A stretch of 64,000 bases of DNA. Source: Cladochytrium replicatum (lineage: Eukaryota > Chytridiomycota > Chytridiomycetes > Cladochytriales > Cladochytriaceae). Below are positions 21,984 through 34,391 of the stretch, in pieces. Within the stretch, counting starts at the first letter, position 1, and each line of letters opens with the position of its first letter. Both the position numbers and the translations under genes were made by a program. The stretch is from contig JAHLKD010000026.1 in the NCBI GenBank assembly GCA_025526935.1, forward strand, positions 425,266 to 489,265, written 5' to 3'. The notes beneath the pieces are model-generated. The model had not been told where the DNA came from. It saw nothing but the letters and a program-made list of their open reading frames with translations, and did not search any database.

Positions 21984-24604
21984 ATGGTACAAACTTTCAA
22001 TGCGTTTCCCGGCGAGCGGATGGTGAGTGAGGCTCAACTGAAGCAAACTTACGCTCGCCAAATGGTTGAAGTTCCTGGGACCCAAAAACCTGGACAAACT
22101 GGTACCAGCTGCGAGATCCTGGCATGACATTGACCTAACTGATGAGCCTGTTAACAGCCCACTACCGAAACGCTCTGGCGCCCCAACTTCTCGATGGCTT
22201 CCACAATGCAAAGACTATGTACGAAGCGTTCAACCATGGAATGAAGGTGGCCGGACCTAGTGCGAACTGTCTCGGTCGCAGATTGCCCATCGGCACAGAC
22301 CCGTCCTCAGGAGCCACTCGTTGGTCCGACTACGTATGGCTCTCGTGGGCAGAGGTTGACAAGCGCCGAACTGAGCTCGGCTCTGGATTTGTCAATATCT
22401 GGACTGATGTGATTGGTGGTGATGTAAACGACCACTTCCGCATCGGTGTTTACGGATTCAACCGTCTGGAGTGGGTGCTTACCGATATTGCGATGCACGC
22501 ATACTCTCTTGTCAACGTGGCGGTTTTCGACACTCTCGGTGCGGAATCGCTCCAATACATCATCAACCATGCAGAGCTTGCGATACTGGTTACGACTTCT
22601 GAGAAGGTGCCCAACATCGTCAACCTCGTCACCGAAGGCAAAGTTCCTACGCTGAAGGTGGTAATTCTCATGGACAACGACATGGATGCCCCCGCACCTG
22701 CCTCTGCTGGAACTGGTGCGATTTCGCGTGGCAATGCTCTCCGTTCCTGGGCCGATCAAGTTGGAATTAAGCTGTTCAGTGTCACTGAAGTGATGCAGTC
22801 TGGCCAGAAGCATCCTCGCAGCCATCGCCCACCTGCACCAACCGATGTTCTGGCTCTTTCGTACACCAGTGGAACTACTGGCAACCCAAAGTACGATTGT
22901 CACGAATCAATGTAAACTTTTACAATCTAACGATTCGAATCTAGGGGCGCTACCTTGACGCACCGTAACCTCACATCTGTCTCTGGTGGCACCCGCATGC
23001 TCGGCTTCGATTTCACGCCTGCTGATGTTCACATGTGCTACCTTCCTCTTGCACACATCTTCGAGCGTGCCAATTTGGCGGCCGCCTACTACGGCGGTGT
23101 ACAAATCGGGTTTCCGCATGGCGACTGTAAGTTTCAAGCAATCGAATATCAAGGTTTGCTAACTGATCCCATAAGTCTCTACCATTTTCGAGGACTTGGC
23201 GCTTCTCAAACCAACTGCATTTGAGTCGGTTCCTCGAGTTTACAACCGCATTTACTCGGCTGTGCTCGCTAAGACCGTTCACTCGGAGAGCAAAGTAACT
23301 GCTGCCCTTTTCAAGCGCGCTTACGAAGAGAAGAAGAACAACTTGCTCAAATATGGGCATCTGAAGCACGCGATCTGGGATAGACTCATCTTCTCCAAGA
23401 TCCAGCAGTTGATGGGTGGTCGTGTTCGCAGTATGCTTTCCGGTTCTGCTCCTATCAACCCAGAAGTTCTTCAGTTCTTGCGGATCGTTTTCTCTTGCGA
23501 AGTTTTTGAGGGCTATGGTAAAATGGTTTGTACTCTTTACCATCCCAAGTCTAATTGATCTTGGTCAGGTCAAACCGAAACAGCTGCAGGTGGTTCTTTG
23601 ACTTGGCGTGGCGATTATTTCGGGGACGGAACAGTCGGGCCGGTGGTTCCCCCACTTGAATTGAAACTTGTGGATATCCCTGAGATGAACTACCTGTCAA
23701 CTGATCCCCTGCCTCGTGGAGAAATTTGTTTCCGTGGCCATGCTATTTTTGCTGGCTACTACAAGGACAAGAAGAAGACAGACGAGGTACTCAACAACAA
23801 AAATACACCTCTCTTGGTCTCACTCTGCTGTCCAGACCATTGACGAGGAAGGCTGGCACCACACTGGTGATGTTGGACAGATCACCGAGCGTTTGCAACT
23901 GAAGATCATTGATCGAAAGAAGCACATCTTCAAGCTCGCTCAGGGGGAGTACGTTGCTCCCGAGAGATTGGAGAACTTGTTAATCAACTCCGAGCTGATC
24001 GCTCAAGTCTACGTTCATGGAGACTCACTCGAGGTGATCTAATCGATCAAAGAGAAGATGCACGGCTTTAACATCTCTCAATGCTCTTAGAGTGAACTAG
24101 TTGCAATTGTTGTGCCGGACTGGCAGCAGGCAACCAAGAAGGGCATCGCCGCTGGATTGCTTCCGAAGAACACTCCTGTTCCTGAGCCTGGATTACCAGG
24201 AGAAGCACCGCCCGCGCACATTGTCACACTTGCCAAGGACCCTCGTTTTGCGAAGTTCCTTCTTGATGACTTTGCGAAGGTGCGTATCTCTGTTGCTGTC
24301 ATATCCTGTGGTTAACGAATAGTAGATCGGACGAGCCAACAAGCTGGCTGGGTATGAAATTCCTAAGCGTGTGTTTGTCGACCCTGAGTTGATGTCCGAA
24401 CCGCGGGGTCTTCTTACCCCAACAATGAAAGTGAAGCGAGAAACCGCAAAGGTACCCTGACGAAGTATCCGGCAGTTTTCACGGTGCTAACCAATCTGAC
24501 CTTAACAGGAGTTCTATCTGCCTCAGATCAAGGAGATGTACGCCAGCATTGGGTCTGAGAAGACTTTGGCAAGTGAAGGTGGGGTCATATCCTCCAAGCT
24601 TTGA
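21984..24604 (+). CDS. Long-chain fatty-acid CoA ligase with peroxisomal signal SKL
   Basis: Nine exons: 21984-22101, 22158-22890, 22945-23126, 23176-23517, 23569-23786, 23836-24033, 24091-24279, 24326-24451, 24509-24604; introns of 46-57 nt; 733 aa, normal for the family. It activates fatty acids to acyl-CoA with ATP through an acyl-AMP. Seen in order: [17 protein letters not shown], the P-loop [43 protein letters not shown], the adenylation motif [42 protein letters not shown] and a C-terminal VKRETAKEFY. The protein ends in SSKL, a canonical PTS1, so import into peroxisomes and a role in beta-oxidation are likely. The N-terminus reads straight through a GTGAGT that looks like a donor, because [11 protein letters not shown] is conserved in the family. 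Confidence 0.95.
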
Positions 24605-24777
24605 CGGGAGTCTGCTTTTGTCTTGTAAATCATTCGCCCTTAAGACATTCTTGAGAGATTCCTCATGTGTTATCGCACCCAGAAAGTTGGAGAGCATGCA
24701 GCATTATTCTGATCAACATTCTTGTATCAAAACCCAGAAATACACTTAGAACGTGGCTTAGCCCTAAGCTTGCACAG

Positions 24778-27700
24778 ATGAGGTCGTTGCTGAACCGCTT
24801 GCACAATGACTTGAATCATGCGTCCGAGACCGACGGTCCTCTATCGGACACGAGTGAAAACTATGCTTCGCAAAGTCCGCCATGGGACTCGGCTGCCGAA
24901 ACTGTTCAACGAATTAGTGATGAAGGACTGGAGGCGATTAACAACTTCAATCAGAACAACCAAGCAACTATACAGAATGGTGTCGTAAGCCAACATTCTG
25001 CAGTTGACAAGCTTTTCTCAGAGCTTCAATTAATGCGCCAAAATAATGTGCAGCTCGCTGATCTTTCTCGAGCGGAGAATGTACCAGGCGAACCACTTAT
25101 TCCACAAACCGGGCGCAATGCATCGCTTTTGGTATTCGTTGCCTACATTCATGCGGTGCTTCCTGTATGCGATCCAGCCCGATTCATTACAGAGTGGTGG
25201 AAGTCGTTGCTCTGTCCGATATTGCTGACATCACGCTGGAAGCATCTGACGAACCTATGCTCTCGAATCGTGATTGAAATACTTTCTTGTGAGCATTGGC
25301 CGGCGATTCGACCGTCGGTGGAAAAAATTGTCGAGAAGCCGACCACAAGTGAAGCAGCCTCACTAAATGCTCACCTGGCAAAGTTGATGGTTGCGTCATC
25401 TGTTGGAGGGGCGGAAGTTGATCTCGCTGAATCTGAAGGTCTGGTGGCTTCAAACTCATTTGATTCTCTCTACTCCGCCGAACTTGCCTCTATGCAGGGG
25501 CTTGGAACTGCGGGTGTTATCATTGCATTCAGGCGTTGTGTCATTGGTATATACTTGGTCGATCAGTTTGAAATTTGGAATCGCCAGAGTCGTATCGTGG
25601 ATGAGTCAAGTTCGACTTTGGCTTTGAGAACGGTGATCCATCAGAGCACCGCCGCGTTACATTCCAATACTGGCCCAGGAGGGAGATCAAGCACCTCAGT
25701 TGATCAAACGATAGTTCGATCTCCCCCCGACTACTTTTTGGCGAGCAATTCCTTCTGGGACACAATAGGGGAGACAAATCTCGAAAACGTCATCTCTCGG
25801 TTTGGAGTGACGACTCCTAAAGTAAGTTTGATGCCGTCCCATGTCGAGACGGAACGTTAAACGAATTCCGCCTTTAGGGTTTCTTCACCTTGCTTGGAGA
25901 ATTTTCAGTTTTTGCTAAGAATCGATTGCAAATATTTATGCTGCTCAGCAACTTTTGTCGGCGCCAGGTAACTACCAAACGTCCGAACGTTTCCCGAGAA
26001 GCTCATTGCCATGGTAACCCAGGTTTCCCAAATCTACTATATCATGGACACTCCGCTTTATAACATCCTCCTTTATTCAGTGTTGGTGAGTACTCGTTTG
26101 CCCAATATTGAAATATTGAACACCTTATGACCTGTGTTTCAGCTCGATACCCATCCAGCAATCGTCTGTTCAAGCATCAATACCATCATCACACTTATCC
26201 CCCATTCCAGTACCCGCTTCAAAGTTCCAGGCTCCCTTGAATCACTCTTAGATGTTTTCCTGCAGTCTATGTTTTGGTCAGCTGATTCGATTCAGGCTCT
26301 TAATGAGATCGCGGTGACGGGAACACATTCGGATGTATCAAGGACCGACCTCTTACTATCTGAATATGCCAAGGTTGCATTTGATTACAGTGTCGAATAC
26401 TTCTTCACCCATCTGTATGGAATGTTTCCATGTGCCACAGTGCGATATTTGCGAGGATTCATGGAAGCCAAAAGTTTTGCGTTCGCCAAATCTGAAATCA
26501 GGGAGCGGGCAAAGGATGCGGTACTTGGGGGGGTCACCAGTACCAACCAGTTTGGATTTCAAATAGCAGATGATCCGTTTAAAGGCAGCAGGCCGTTCGC
26601 AAGTGCTGATAATAAAGATGCTGGCGCAGACTTTCGATCAATTGAGCTCCGCATTTTAGTAAGGCTATGCGTCGGTCCTCAGATAATATCTTATGTTTAA
26701 CTTTAGGCTTTACTCAGTCAACATCGACTGCATCTGAACCTTGTCCTGTTGGATCCTGATCGAGAAAGAACCTGTGAACATTTTGTTAACAAGGAAGCGG
26801 CTGACATAGTGATGGAGTGCTTGGATCTCAGAGTTGGAGAGCCAGAGCGAAACTCAAAGTTTCCCAGAAAGTCATTTCACAATCCCCTGGACGGTAATTC
26901 CTATTTTTGACCTGGCAAGAAAGAAAACTCTGAGCACACGATCTAGTTACTGAACATCCCATTTGGGAAACTATTGGACTATCTGGTGGCATGTCCTCAC
27001 TACAGCGACAAAAACGGGAACATGATAAAGAATCAAAGACGGCGATTGACGGGTAAGCCTTGTCTACGCGATTAACTATTTTCACCAATACGCTTCATTG
27101 TTTCAGATTTGATGCTGCAAATGCGGCTGGTCACGGAAGCGATGCCGAGCCTACGGGGTCAGGATCGGGGAAGCATTTGGCGACTGTGGAACTTGATAAG
27201 GGTGCAGATGCACGCGTCGTAACTGATGTTGTGCCCGGTAAGCAACATCATTCTTTGGATGTTGTGTTGGATATGAATCGAATGTTGAGGCGAGCCATCG
27301 TGGGCCTTCAGGTGCAGGTATGTTTCTTCACTTATTTGTGTGTAAATCTTGAACCTCATATAGGAAAGCAACAATCTTCCCGTCGATCGGAGTGCTGCCG
27401 AGCGTCATTCCTCGACTGAAGTTACTCATGCGACTGCCCGGCCACTGGAGGCAGTAAAATTGCAGCTGTTTCTTATCATGAATGACCTTAACTTCGAGAC
27501 AGCGCTGAGGCACACATATCTACAGAACGTTCGCAAATTGAAGAAAAGCCTCCTTGCGATTGAGATGGAAAGGGCAGATGGGCAAACTCTGGTAGGATGT
27601 CCCCCATATATACATAACTTCAGCTCATTAGTTGGCAGACGAGCCGATTGAAGCAACAGCAGCAAGATATCACGGAATTAAGGCTGTCTCTGCGCAGATA

Positions 27701-28557
27701 TTCCGAGGAGCTAGCTTCTCTGCGCGATTCACAAAAGCTATTCGAAAATGACTGGAACAAGAGATACCACGACTCCCTAACTGAGCGCAATCAACTTCAG
27801 GCTCAACTAGAAGAGTTTTCCAGGAGCGTGGAGAACGCGTATGCAACTATTGGGGATCTCAGAGCGGAAATAGAAAAGCGTGATGATATGTAAGTAGATT
27901 ATGATGGTGCATTATCATACTCATTCGAATGGATTTTCTCGCAGTCTTTCAGAACAAGAATTGCAGATCAAGTCGTTTCAATTGCACACTGATGGCATCA
28001 AGGCCAACGAACGTATATTTGATGGTTTGAGGTCTCATCCACAATCAAGGTAATTACTACGGTCGGTGACTAGATGGATGGCTAATCGTTCGAACAGAGT
28101 AGATGGCACGAATACCACGGAAGTATTTGGGCAAACGGACATAAGCACAGATGCTGTGGAAATCCAGCTGAACACAGACACTGTGAACAGCATGGTAACA
28201 GAGCTAAACTTCCGGCTCGAGCAACAACGCTCGCAATACGCACAGCTCCAGGAAAGGTTTGCGGAATGCAACAAGGCACTAGCCCGGCAAGACATTATCA
28301 TCAAAGACCAGGCATGTCTACGTTTGCTACACATTTGGTGTCACCTGATTTTTCGCAGGAAAAAACGATAGAGAACGTCAGAAAGCGTAATTCTGAACAC
28401 ATAGCTGCTGTGGAGGCAAAATACGAGACAGCTAAGCATATCAACGCAGCTTTGCAGGTACGCAGTCATCCATATGCCCAGTTGTACTTCTCATTTGCCG
28501 CAGGAGCGAATCATGGAACTTGCGGCACCTTCTGACCGCGGAGCCCTGCCTGAATGA
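24778..28557 (+). CDS. TSC1: Hamartin (TSC1) orthologue
   Basis: Thirteen exons: 24778-25821, 25878-25967, 26023-26085, 26143-26658, 26707-26893, 26947-27052, 27107-27317, 27364-27591, 27639-27889, 27945-28049, 28098-28311, 28359-28457, 28504-28557; 1055 aa. TSC1 stabilises TSC2, the GAP for Rheb, and so restrains TORC1 when nutrients are short. The N-terminal helical-repeat region holds IYYIMDTPLYNILLYSVL, LDTHPAIVCSSINTIITLIP and the hamartin signature FFTHLYGMFPCATVRYLR. A linker of low complexity follows, then long coiled coils from LQLFLIMNDLNFETALRH through RLKQQQQDITELRLSLRRY to the C-terminus, the part that pairs with TSC2. The intron at 28312-28358 has a GC donor (CAG|GCATGT). The 5' end is the first ATG of the open frame; about 350 residues precede the part alignable by eye to animal TSC1. 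Confidence 0.75.
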
Positions 28558-28608
28558 TTACACGATGCCCGCCACTTCACAGAACATTCAATACATGTAT
28601 TAAATATG

Positions 28609-29424
28609 TCAATCGCTGTCACTTGCACGTCCTTGCCCTCGCTGCTTGCTGTTAGGGCTACGTGACCTCCCACGCTGACTGCCTCGAAGTCTGGTGTTTC
28701 GTCCGTCACGTCCTCGCTCGTCTTTCTTGATGCTTACATCAGTGTCTTTGGCGGTCTCACCACGTGCAAGGCGTTTCAATTCTCTCTCTTGTCGTTTCTC
28801 ATTTCTTTTTCGCAAGGTCTCTTCTTCGATCCTTCGTTCAATCTCTTCTCGCTGTTTTTCATTTAGTTCGCGTTCCTTGCTCTCTCGCATAATTGCACGC
28901 TCAGCCTTCTTTTTTTCCTTATGTGAGAGCACATTTTTAGCGGAGTTCTCCTAAACGACATGCACTTATAGTACTTGCAATTCTCTGTCGAATGCCGCAC
29001 CCTCGGTGTAGCTAGCTTCATGGATTCCGAACGCTTGCATTAGTTTAACGTTTTGTCTTTCTTTGGCTTCCGCCATAGCGTGCGTTTCGTTCGTATTATC
29101 AGTCCCAGATAATCCCCCAACGAGCTCATTAAGCAAACGAGTGCGGAGAGATTCAATTCTGTCCTCGATTTCACTCTCCGAAAGACCTTGACCCTCAAGC
29201 TCATCGCGAAGTTCTAGGCACTGAACTTCAATTTGTCGTTTCTTGTTGTGCAACAGTATGTCTGGATCCGGCTTCCTTTCCGTGAAACTGCGTTCACTTC
29301 CTTTCTTCTCATCTCGCGAAAATTCTACACGTTGAGGTTGACTTCGAAGGGTTGATAGATTTCGCTGAACGTATCCGTTCGTGCCGGAGCCTCTTGTGGT
29401 GCTGAGGCCGATTCCGTTGTACAT
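28609..29424 (-). CDS. CWC21: Cwc21 / SRRM2 N-terminal-type spliceosome protein
   Basis: Two exons read on the minus strand, 29424-28975 and 28917-28609, with a 57-nt intron; 252 aa. It begins MYNGIGLSTTRGSGTNGYVQ, the near-invariant start of Cwc21/SRRM2, and continues with a cwf21 domain (DPDILLHNKKRQIEVQCLEL, LEGQGLSESEIEDRIESLR). The C-terminus is a charged helix followed by an Arg/Ser-rich tail. Cwc21 binds Prp8 and Snu114 near the catalytic centre and helps the first splicing step. Length lies between yeast Cwc21 (about 135 aa) and the large animal SRRM2. The stop is 51 bp from the convergent TSC1 stop and the start is 39 bp downstream of the RanBPM stop. Confidence 0.93.
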
Positions 29425-29463
29425 ATTCGGGATCACGTGTTCTTTTGATGTTCAAACTATTTA

Positions 29464-31708
29464 TTACTCAAAAATATCCTTTTGCATGTTGAAAAACGAT
29501 GCTGCCGCAACCCCTCGATCTACAAGTTCTTCATGTGTGAGCAGCAACTGCCTTGTCACACGTTCCAAAGAGGAGATCGCGGACCCTCCCATTGAACCTG
29601 GGTGGAAAGTTAAAAATGCCTGAAATAGTGAAAGCCAGTACCTATGATAGCGCTATTCAAAGCGGTTGCAACCTCCTCACGACCAGAAATCTCCAACAAG
29701 TGGGATGAAGAGCTCTCCGTCGGATCTTTGTAAGCGATCAAAAAGAATACTTCCTATTTTTTCGGAGAGATGTTTCAGTGCACCGGTTCAAAAAAGGCAA
29801 AAAATAGCGCTGAGCGTACCTGCAATGCCATCCTTAAGTGTTGCTTCGAACTGCTCCCAAATAGCATTTGTAGCTGCCGACCACAACTCAGTACGTCTTC
29901 CCAAACAATGTCCTCAGAATTCTTTTCATGTCTTGAAATTTGGTCCAGCCTCGTATCATCAATCTCCATTTGTTCCCCCCTCTCTTGAACGTCATTCTGG
30001 TGACTGATGGAAGATAAATGATTCAATCTGAGAGCGACCCTTATAATCTCGATGAACTTCCGGCAATAAAGGGCAAAGTTGACCTCTTCATTATCTTGAA
30101 GAACAGTCGGGAAGTGGTTGTCCATTAAGTGAATGGCTGCATCAATGTTGCCCTCAAGAACATGTTTCCTGATCTCTAGAGCAGAAGAGTTCGTTGTTGG
30201 CAAACTGCAGATGTAACAAACCCCTACCTTGGCGCACGATTGTGTTTTTGTCAGCAAATACCAAATCATCCGTTTGCATTAACGTTGGCCCACCAGCGCC
30301 ACCTTCTGTCCCTCCCGCTTCACGAACAAGAGATTGAGCTGTTGCACAATAGCCATGATGATGCAGGTACGTCATCACAAGTTCATTCATGTTGATCGAC
30401 TGCTCGACTCTCTGCCGGAGAAGCGTGTTGGTAGTCGACTTTTTCATGTAAGAATGAGTTTGAGCGAAATAATCAGTAGTTCAACCTCACTTCGACTTTT
30501 GTAGGTGCGGCCGGGAGGGGCCGGGAAATTACACCGGACATAAAGCGCGATTTTTCCTCCTGAAATACGCACATTACTTGGCTGTCGGATAATTAGTTGT
30601 TTGCCAACCTTGAACAGCTGATCGATATCGTATACGAAATTTCTCCGCCCGAAATTTGCCTCCACTACTTCCCCGGTAGTATTCAGTCCAACCGATGGAT
30701 AAAACGTTCCTTTCAGGTCACGAAAGGCAACGCCTGTCAAAATTGTAAGGAATCACTCATGCCACCTGTGTCCAGAACTCACCCAAATGAACACCATTTT
30801 TGGTATAAAACGCCGTCATGTCAAAAAAGTTCACACCACATCCAATAACGTCATCGGTTTCAAACGTCGGACCGTAATGTTCACCCTTCCCTTTGCAACA
30901 AAAAGAGTTCCCGTCGTCCCCATGATATCCCCAAGAGTTCTTTTCCCACCCTTCAGCTAACTAAGTAGCGATCTAGTTGTATCGACCGAGCCCGCTTACC
31001 CGGCAAGCGTTCCAGCGAAACGTCTCTATCGCAAAAGCCAACGCCGATGTAGCTATTTCAAAGAGTGAGGAAAATGTATGAGAACTACCTGTGGTGCTTA
31101 CCCATCCTTCCCTTTACTAATAATCTTGACTTCGTAGTAGTAAATACCACACTGTGGAGGCATCGGGCAGTTTGCCCTTATCGCACCGGCATCCCCTTCT
31201 CCGTGACCAGGCCCTTTCCGCTGGAATTAAACACACACATTGCATCCGTGCAATATTGTTACCGTCATATGATACTCTCAAGAGCTGTCTGGACAAGTCA
31301 AGATGCCTACACCTGTCCTTTGGATTCCAATTCGACGGAAGAGGAAATCTACATGTTCAATCATTAGCGCATGCTATACACCACCAATACGGTCAACCTT
31401 TCTGTTCGAGCTTCATATTCCCCGCTTGCACTCTGTGGGATTAGAGTTTGAGGAGCGCTCGGAAGTTCACACCTGTTGACAGGCGTGTCGAGTAAGTACG
31501 TTGGAATGCGTGGTTGTTGTGTGTGGACACGTATTGGGGCAGATGATGCGGTCGATGGATGTGCAATTTGTGCAAGAGCGGAAGGGCTATTATTAGATCG
31601 GGTGGAGTTCATAGCAGTGTTGCTTCTCATTGGCCCCGCAATAATGTTGCTCGAGAGCAGGGAAGTCTGGTTAGGGCGCCGCGATGAAGCAGAGTTCGAG
31701 TTTGTCAT
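29464..31708 (-). CDS. GID1: RanBPM / Gid1-type SPRY-LisH-CTLH-CRA protein
   Basis: Eleven exons on the minus strand (31708-31398, 31348-31263, 31213-31102, 31052-31000, 30950-30783, 30733-30609, 30559-30491, 30438-30228, 30175-29820, 29753-29642, 29597-29464); all joins keep frame; 578 aa. A disordered Ser-rich N-tail is followed by [11 protein letters not shown] and the SPRY domain ([72 protein letters not shown]). LisH follows ([21 protein letters not shown]), then CTLH ([29 protein letters not shown]) and CRA ([25 protein letters not shown]). The family is the scaffold/substrate-receptor subunit of the GID/CTLH ubiquitin ligase that degrades gluconeogenic enzymes. Its start codon is 31 bp from that of the divergent RhoGEF gene. 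Confidence 0.93.
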
Positions 31709-31739
31709 GATTTGGTCACAAAGCCACACCAAACTTCAC

Positions 31740-34391
31740 ATGGACGAGTTGAGCACACCTAACGTAAGAATAGGAGCGACACACAGAATTTGTCATTAAC
31801 CCGCAATATTAGAAGAATTTTTTGTGGTTGAACACAGTCCCACTTCAGATTCGCAGGGATGTGGATGCAAAGGAGCAGGAGAGACAAGAAGTCATATTTG
31901 AGCTCATCCAAACAGAGAAAGAGTATGTTAACGATCTTGAGCTTGTTAAAAAGGTATTTTATTCAAAATATTACGTATTGATTAACACCAATAATATTTC
32001 TCAGCTCTTTATAGATCCAATCCTTTCGTTTAAGATTGTAGATTCAGCAAAACGTAAAAATTTCATCAAAGATGTCTTTCTAAACTTTGGCAACATTCTG
32101 GAAATCAACAGGGCCTTTCTTAATGCCTGGATAGATAGACAAGGAGAGCACTTTGTGATACAAAACGTGTCTGACATTTTTACAAAGTTTTTAAACAATT
32201 TTGAGGAATATGTAGAGTATGGAGCAAATCAAGCCTATGCTTGGCATACACTACAGCTTGAACTTTCAAGTAATTCTGACCTTGCAATTTTCATCCAGGT
32301 GAGCTCTTCAGAGTCTGCATTGGGTATAAATTAATGGCAAACAGGAAATTGAAAAAAATAATGCAGAGCTCAGGAAATTACCACTGCAGAGCTTTTTGAG
32401 TCGCCCCACAACACGAATGGGTCGATACATACTCCTTCTTGAAAGCATACAGGCAAAAACATCAGCTGAAAATTCTGACTTTGAGCATATATCTCAAATA
32501 TTGATAGCAATCCGAAATATCCTTGGGAACATCAACACAGAAGCTGGCAAGGCTGACAATAGATTAAAAATTAACTTGCTGCAGCAACAACTGTCAATAT
32601 TAACTGTCCCAGCAGAACTGAAGGTACTACCATATTATTTTAGATATCTGTACAATGGGCTAATTTCAATAGGATCTGAATCTTTCAGATCCAGATCGAC
32701 GCTATATTCGTGACGGAGTTCTGATTTGGAGAAAGGGCACAGTTGATGTGGAGATCAATGTGATATTATTTGATCACGTTATTTTGCTAATAAAACGCAA
32801 GACAACAGGTGTATCAAAAATAGTTGACAAGGTATGGTCAAACAGAATTCTCTCATGATAATACTGATAAACCTGTTAGGCAATATCTCTTGATTTGCTA
32901 TGCATCTCTATTGATATAGATAAATCAAATGATATTTACCATGGAAGCATTATTCACAGAAACACAAGCGATCCTCTCTTGAAGACAACTGCCCGAGCTA
33001 AAGCAACATCATCCACACATGAACCTGTTAGATTCCCCTTGCTGCTCAGAAATATTGCAAAAGATGGTGCCACATATCTCTTCCAAACCTCATCTTATGC
33101 AGATCAGCACTCTTGGAAAGAGATCATAGAGAGACAGCAAGAAGTATTGAAGAAGTCCAAGCAATACTCTTTGTTATGCACAACTATTCAAATAAGTGAA
33201 AACATATTAGACTCTAAAGTTACATACATTAGGAAGTATGAATCTCTCCTGATTATTGGAACTATGAATGGACTATTCTTGCATTCCTCAAAGTCAAACT
33301 ATTACAGCTACATAAAGGATGATGTAGATATACGTCAGCTTGAGATTTTTTGCCACTTGAATATGCTTGTTTATCTTACATGTAAGTCTTTGCAATATAT
33401 AAATTCCTTTCCACTGAACTAGATATTACAGCTGATTATGTTGCCTGTATACCACTTAACAGTTTAAACCCAAATGGAATTTTATCAACACCTCTGTTAG
33501 AGACTCAAATATCAGCACCACCAAATTCAATGTTTCATGTTATGAATTTCAACAATTTGATTGTCCTCATTTTAGTTGAATCAAGCTCCACTGGATCATG
33601 TTGCCATATGTTCAGATTAATTCCTTCCCAGTCTGAAACAAAAGGGTTTGAAATTTTTAAAGAATTTCAGGTTCCTTTTGATATAAGCTGCATTTCATCT
33701 TTCAACAGCATGCTTTTTTTGGGTTCACCTAAGATGTTTTATGTCTTGAATATCTTATCAATGGAAGTTCAGGGTAACTGTGAAAACATTACTGCATATT
33801 ACTAACAATTCTGAACCCTTCCTTTTTATCAGAGCTACTTGAAAAAGACGATGAACTGATGACCCTAACTTCAAGAAGACCTGAACTCATTCCTAAGAGT
33901 ATTTTCAAGTATGCATACAACACATTCCTTGTCTGTTGTATGTAAAAAAAACAGAGATATGTTTTAACTGGCTTGCTTAATATATCATTTGTAGATAATG
34001 GTGAGCATCCATCCGCTAATTTCCCGTGCTGACAATTAGCAGATACAGGTTTTTTGATAAACGGATACGGCCAACTACAAAATGCTTCACCTGTATTCCA
34101 ATGGGTGGGGAATCCTTACAGCTTCTGTAAGTCAGGCCTTTTTAGTGTGTGGTGTCTCACCAGATCACAATAGATTTTACCAAACCATTTGTCATCGCAG
34201 TCAGCACCACTTTATCAGAGCTGTGGAATGTTCAATCAGGTGTTCTTGAAGATGTAATGTCAATTATTCTTGCCACAATTCCAAGAGATCTCCGCCTCAC
34301 AGATATACACAATGGTGGTTTCATTGTAGAAACCTCTGATGATGTTGAAAATAGTAGACTATGTGCTATAGAAGTAATTAAGAAAGATTAA
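31740..34391 (+). CDS. Rho guanine-nucleotide exchange factor, DH-PH-CNH (Rom-type)
   Basis: Eleven exons: 31740-31763, 31813-31953, 32005-32298, 32345-32623, 32673-32831, 32880-33381, 33432-33773, 33833-33937, 33995-34000, 34043-34126, 34174-34391; 717 aa with every join in frame. The DH domain starts almost at once (RQEVIFELIQTEKEYVNDLE) and includes LPLQSFLSRPTTRMGRY. PH follows (RRYIRDGVLIWRKG, VILFDHVILLIKRK), then a CNH domain (YESLLIIGTMNGLF, FNSMLFLGSPKMFYVLN, GFLINGYGQLQN, FVIAVSTTLSELWNVQSG). In the family these activate Rho1 for cell-wall integrity signalling. Compared with yeast Rom2 the long N-terminus with DEP domain is missing. Exon 9 is only 6 nt. The gene is visibly more AT-rich than all genes to its left. 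Confidence 0.88.

Noticed and set aside
22023-22071. GTGAGT donor-like site early in the acyl-CoA synthetase
   Set aside because: Reading straight through gives the conserved [11 protein letters not shown]; no acceptor gives a better protein.
28951-28974. Possible 24-nt ultrashort intron in Cwc21
   Set aside because: Using the next acceptor (CATAAG at 28918) gives a normal 57-nt intron and keeps the frame (RELQ|EKKKAERAIM).
29620-29641. Possible 22-nt intron near the RanBPM C-terminus
   Set aside because: The acceptor at CACCCAG gives 44 nt and the correct frame ([15 protein letters not shown]); the short version breaks frame.
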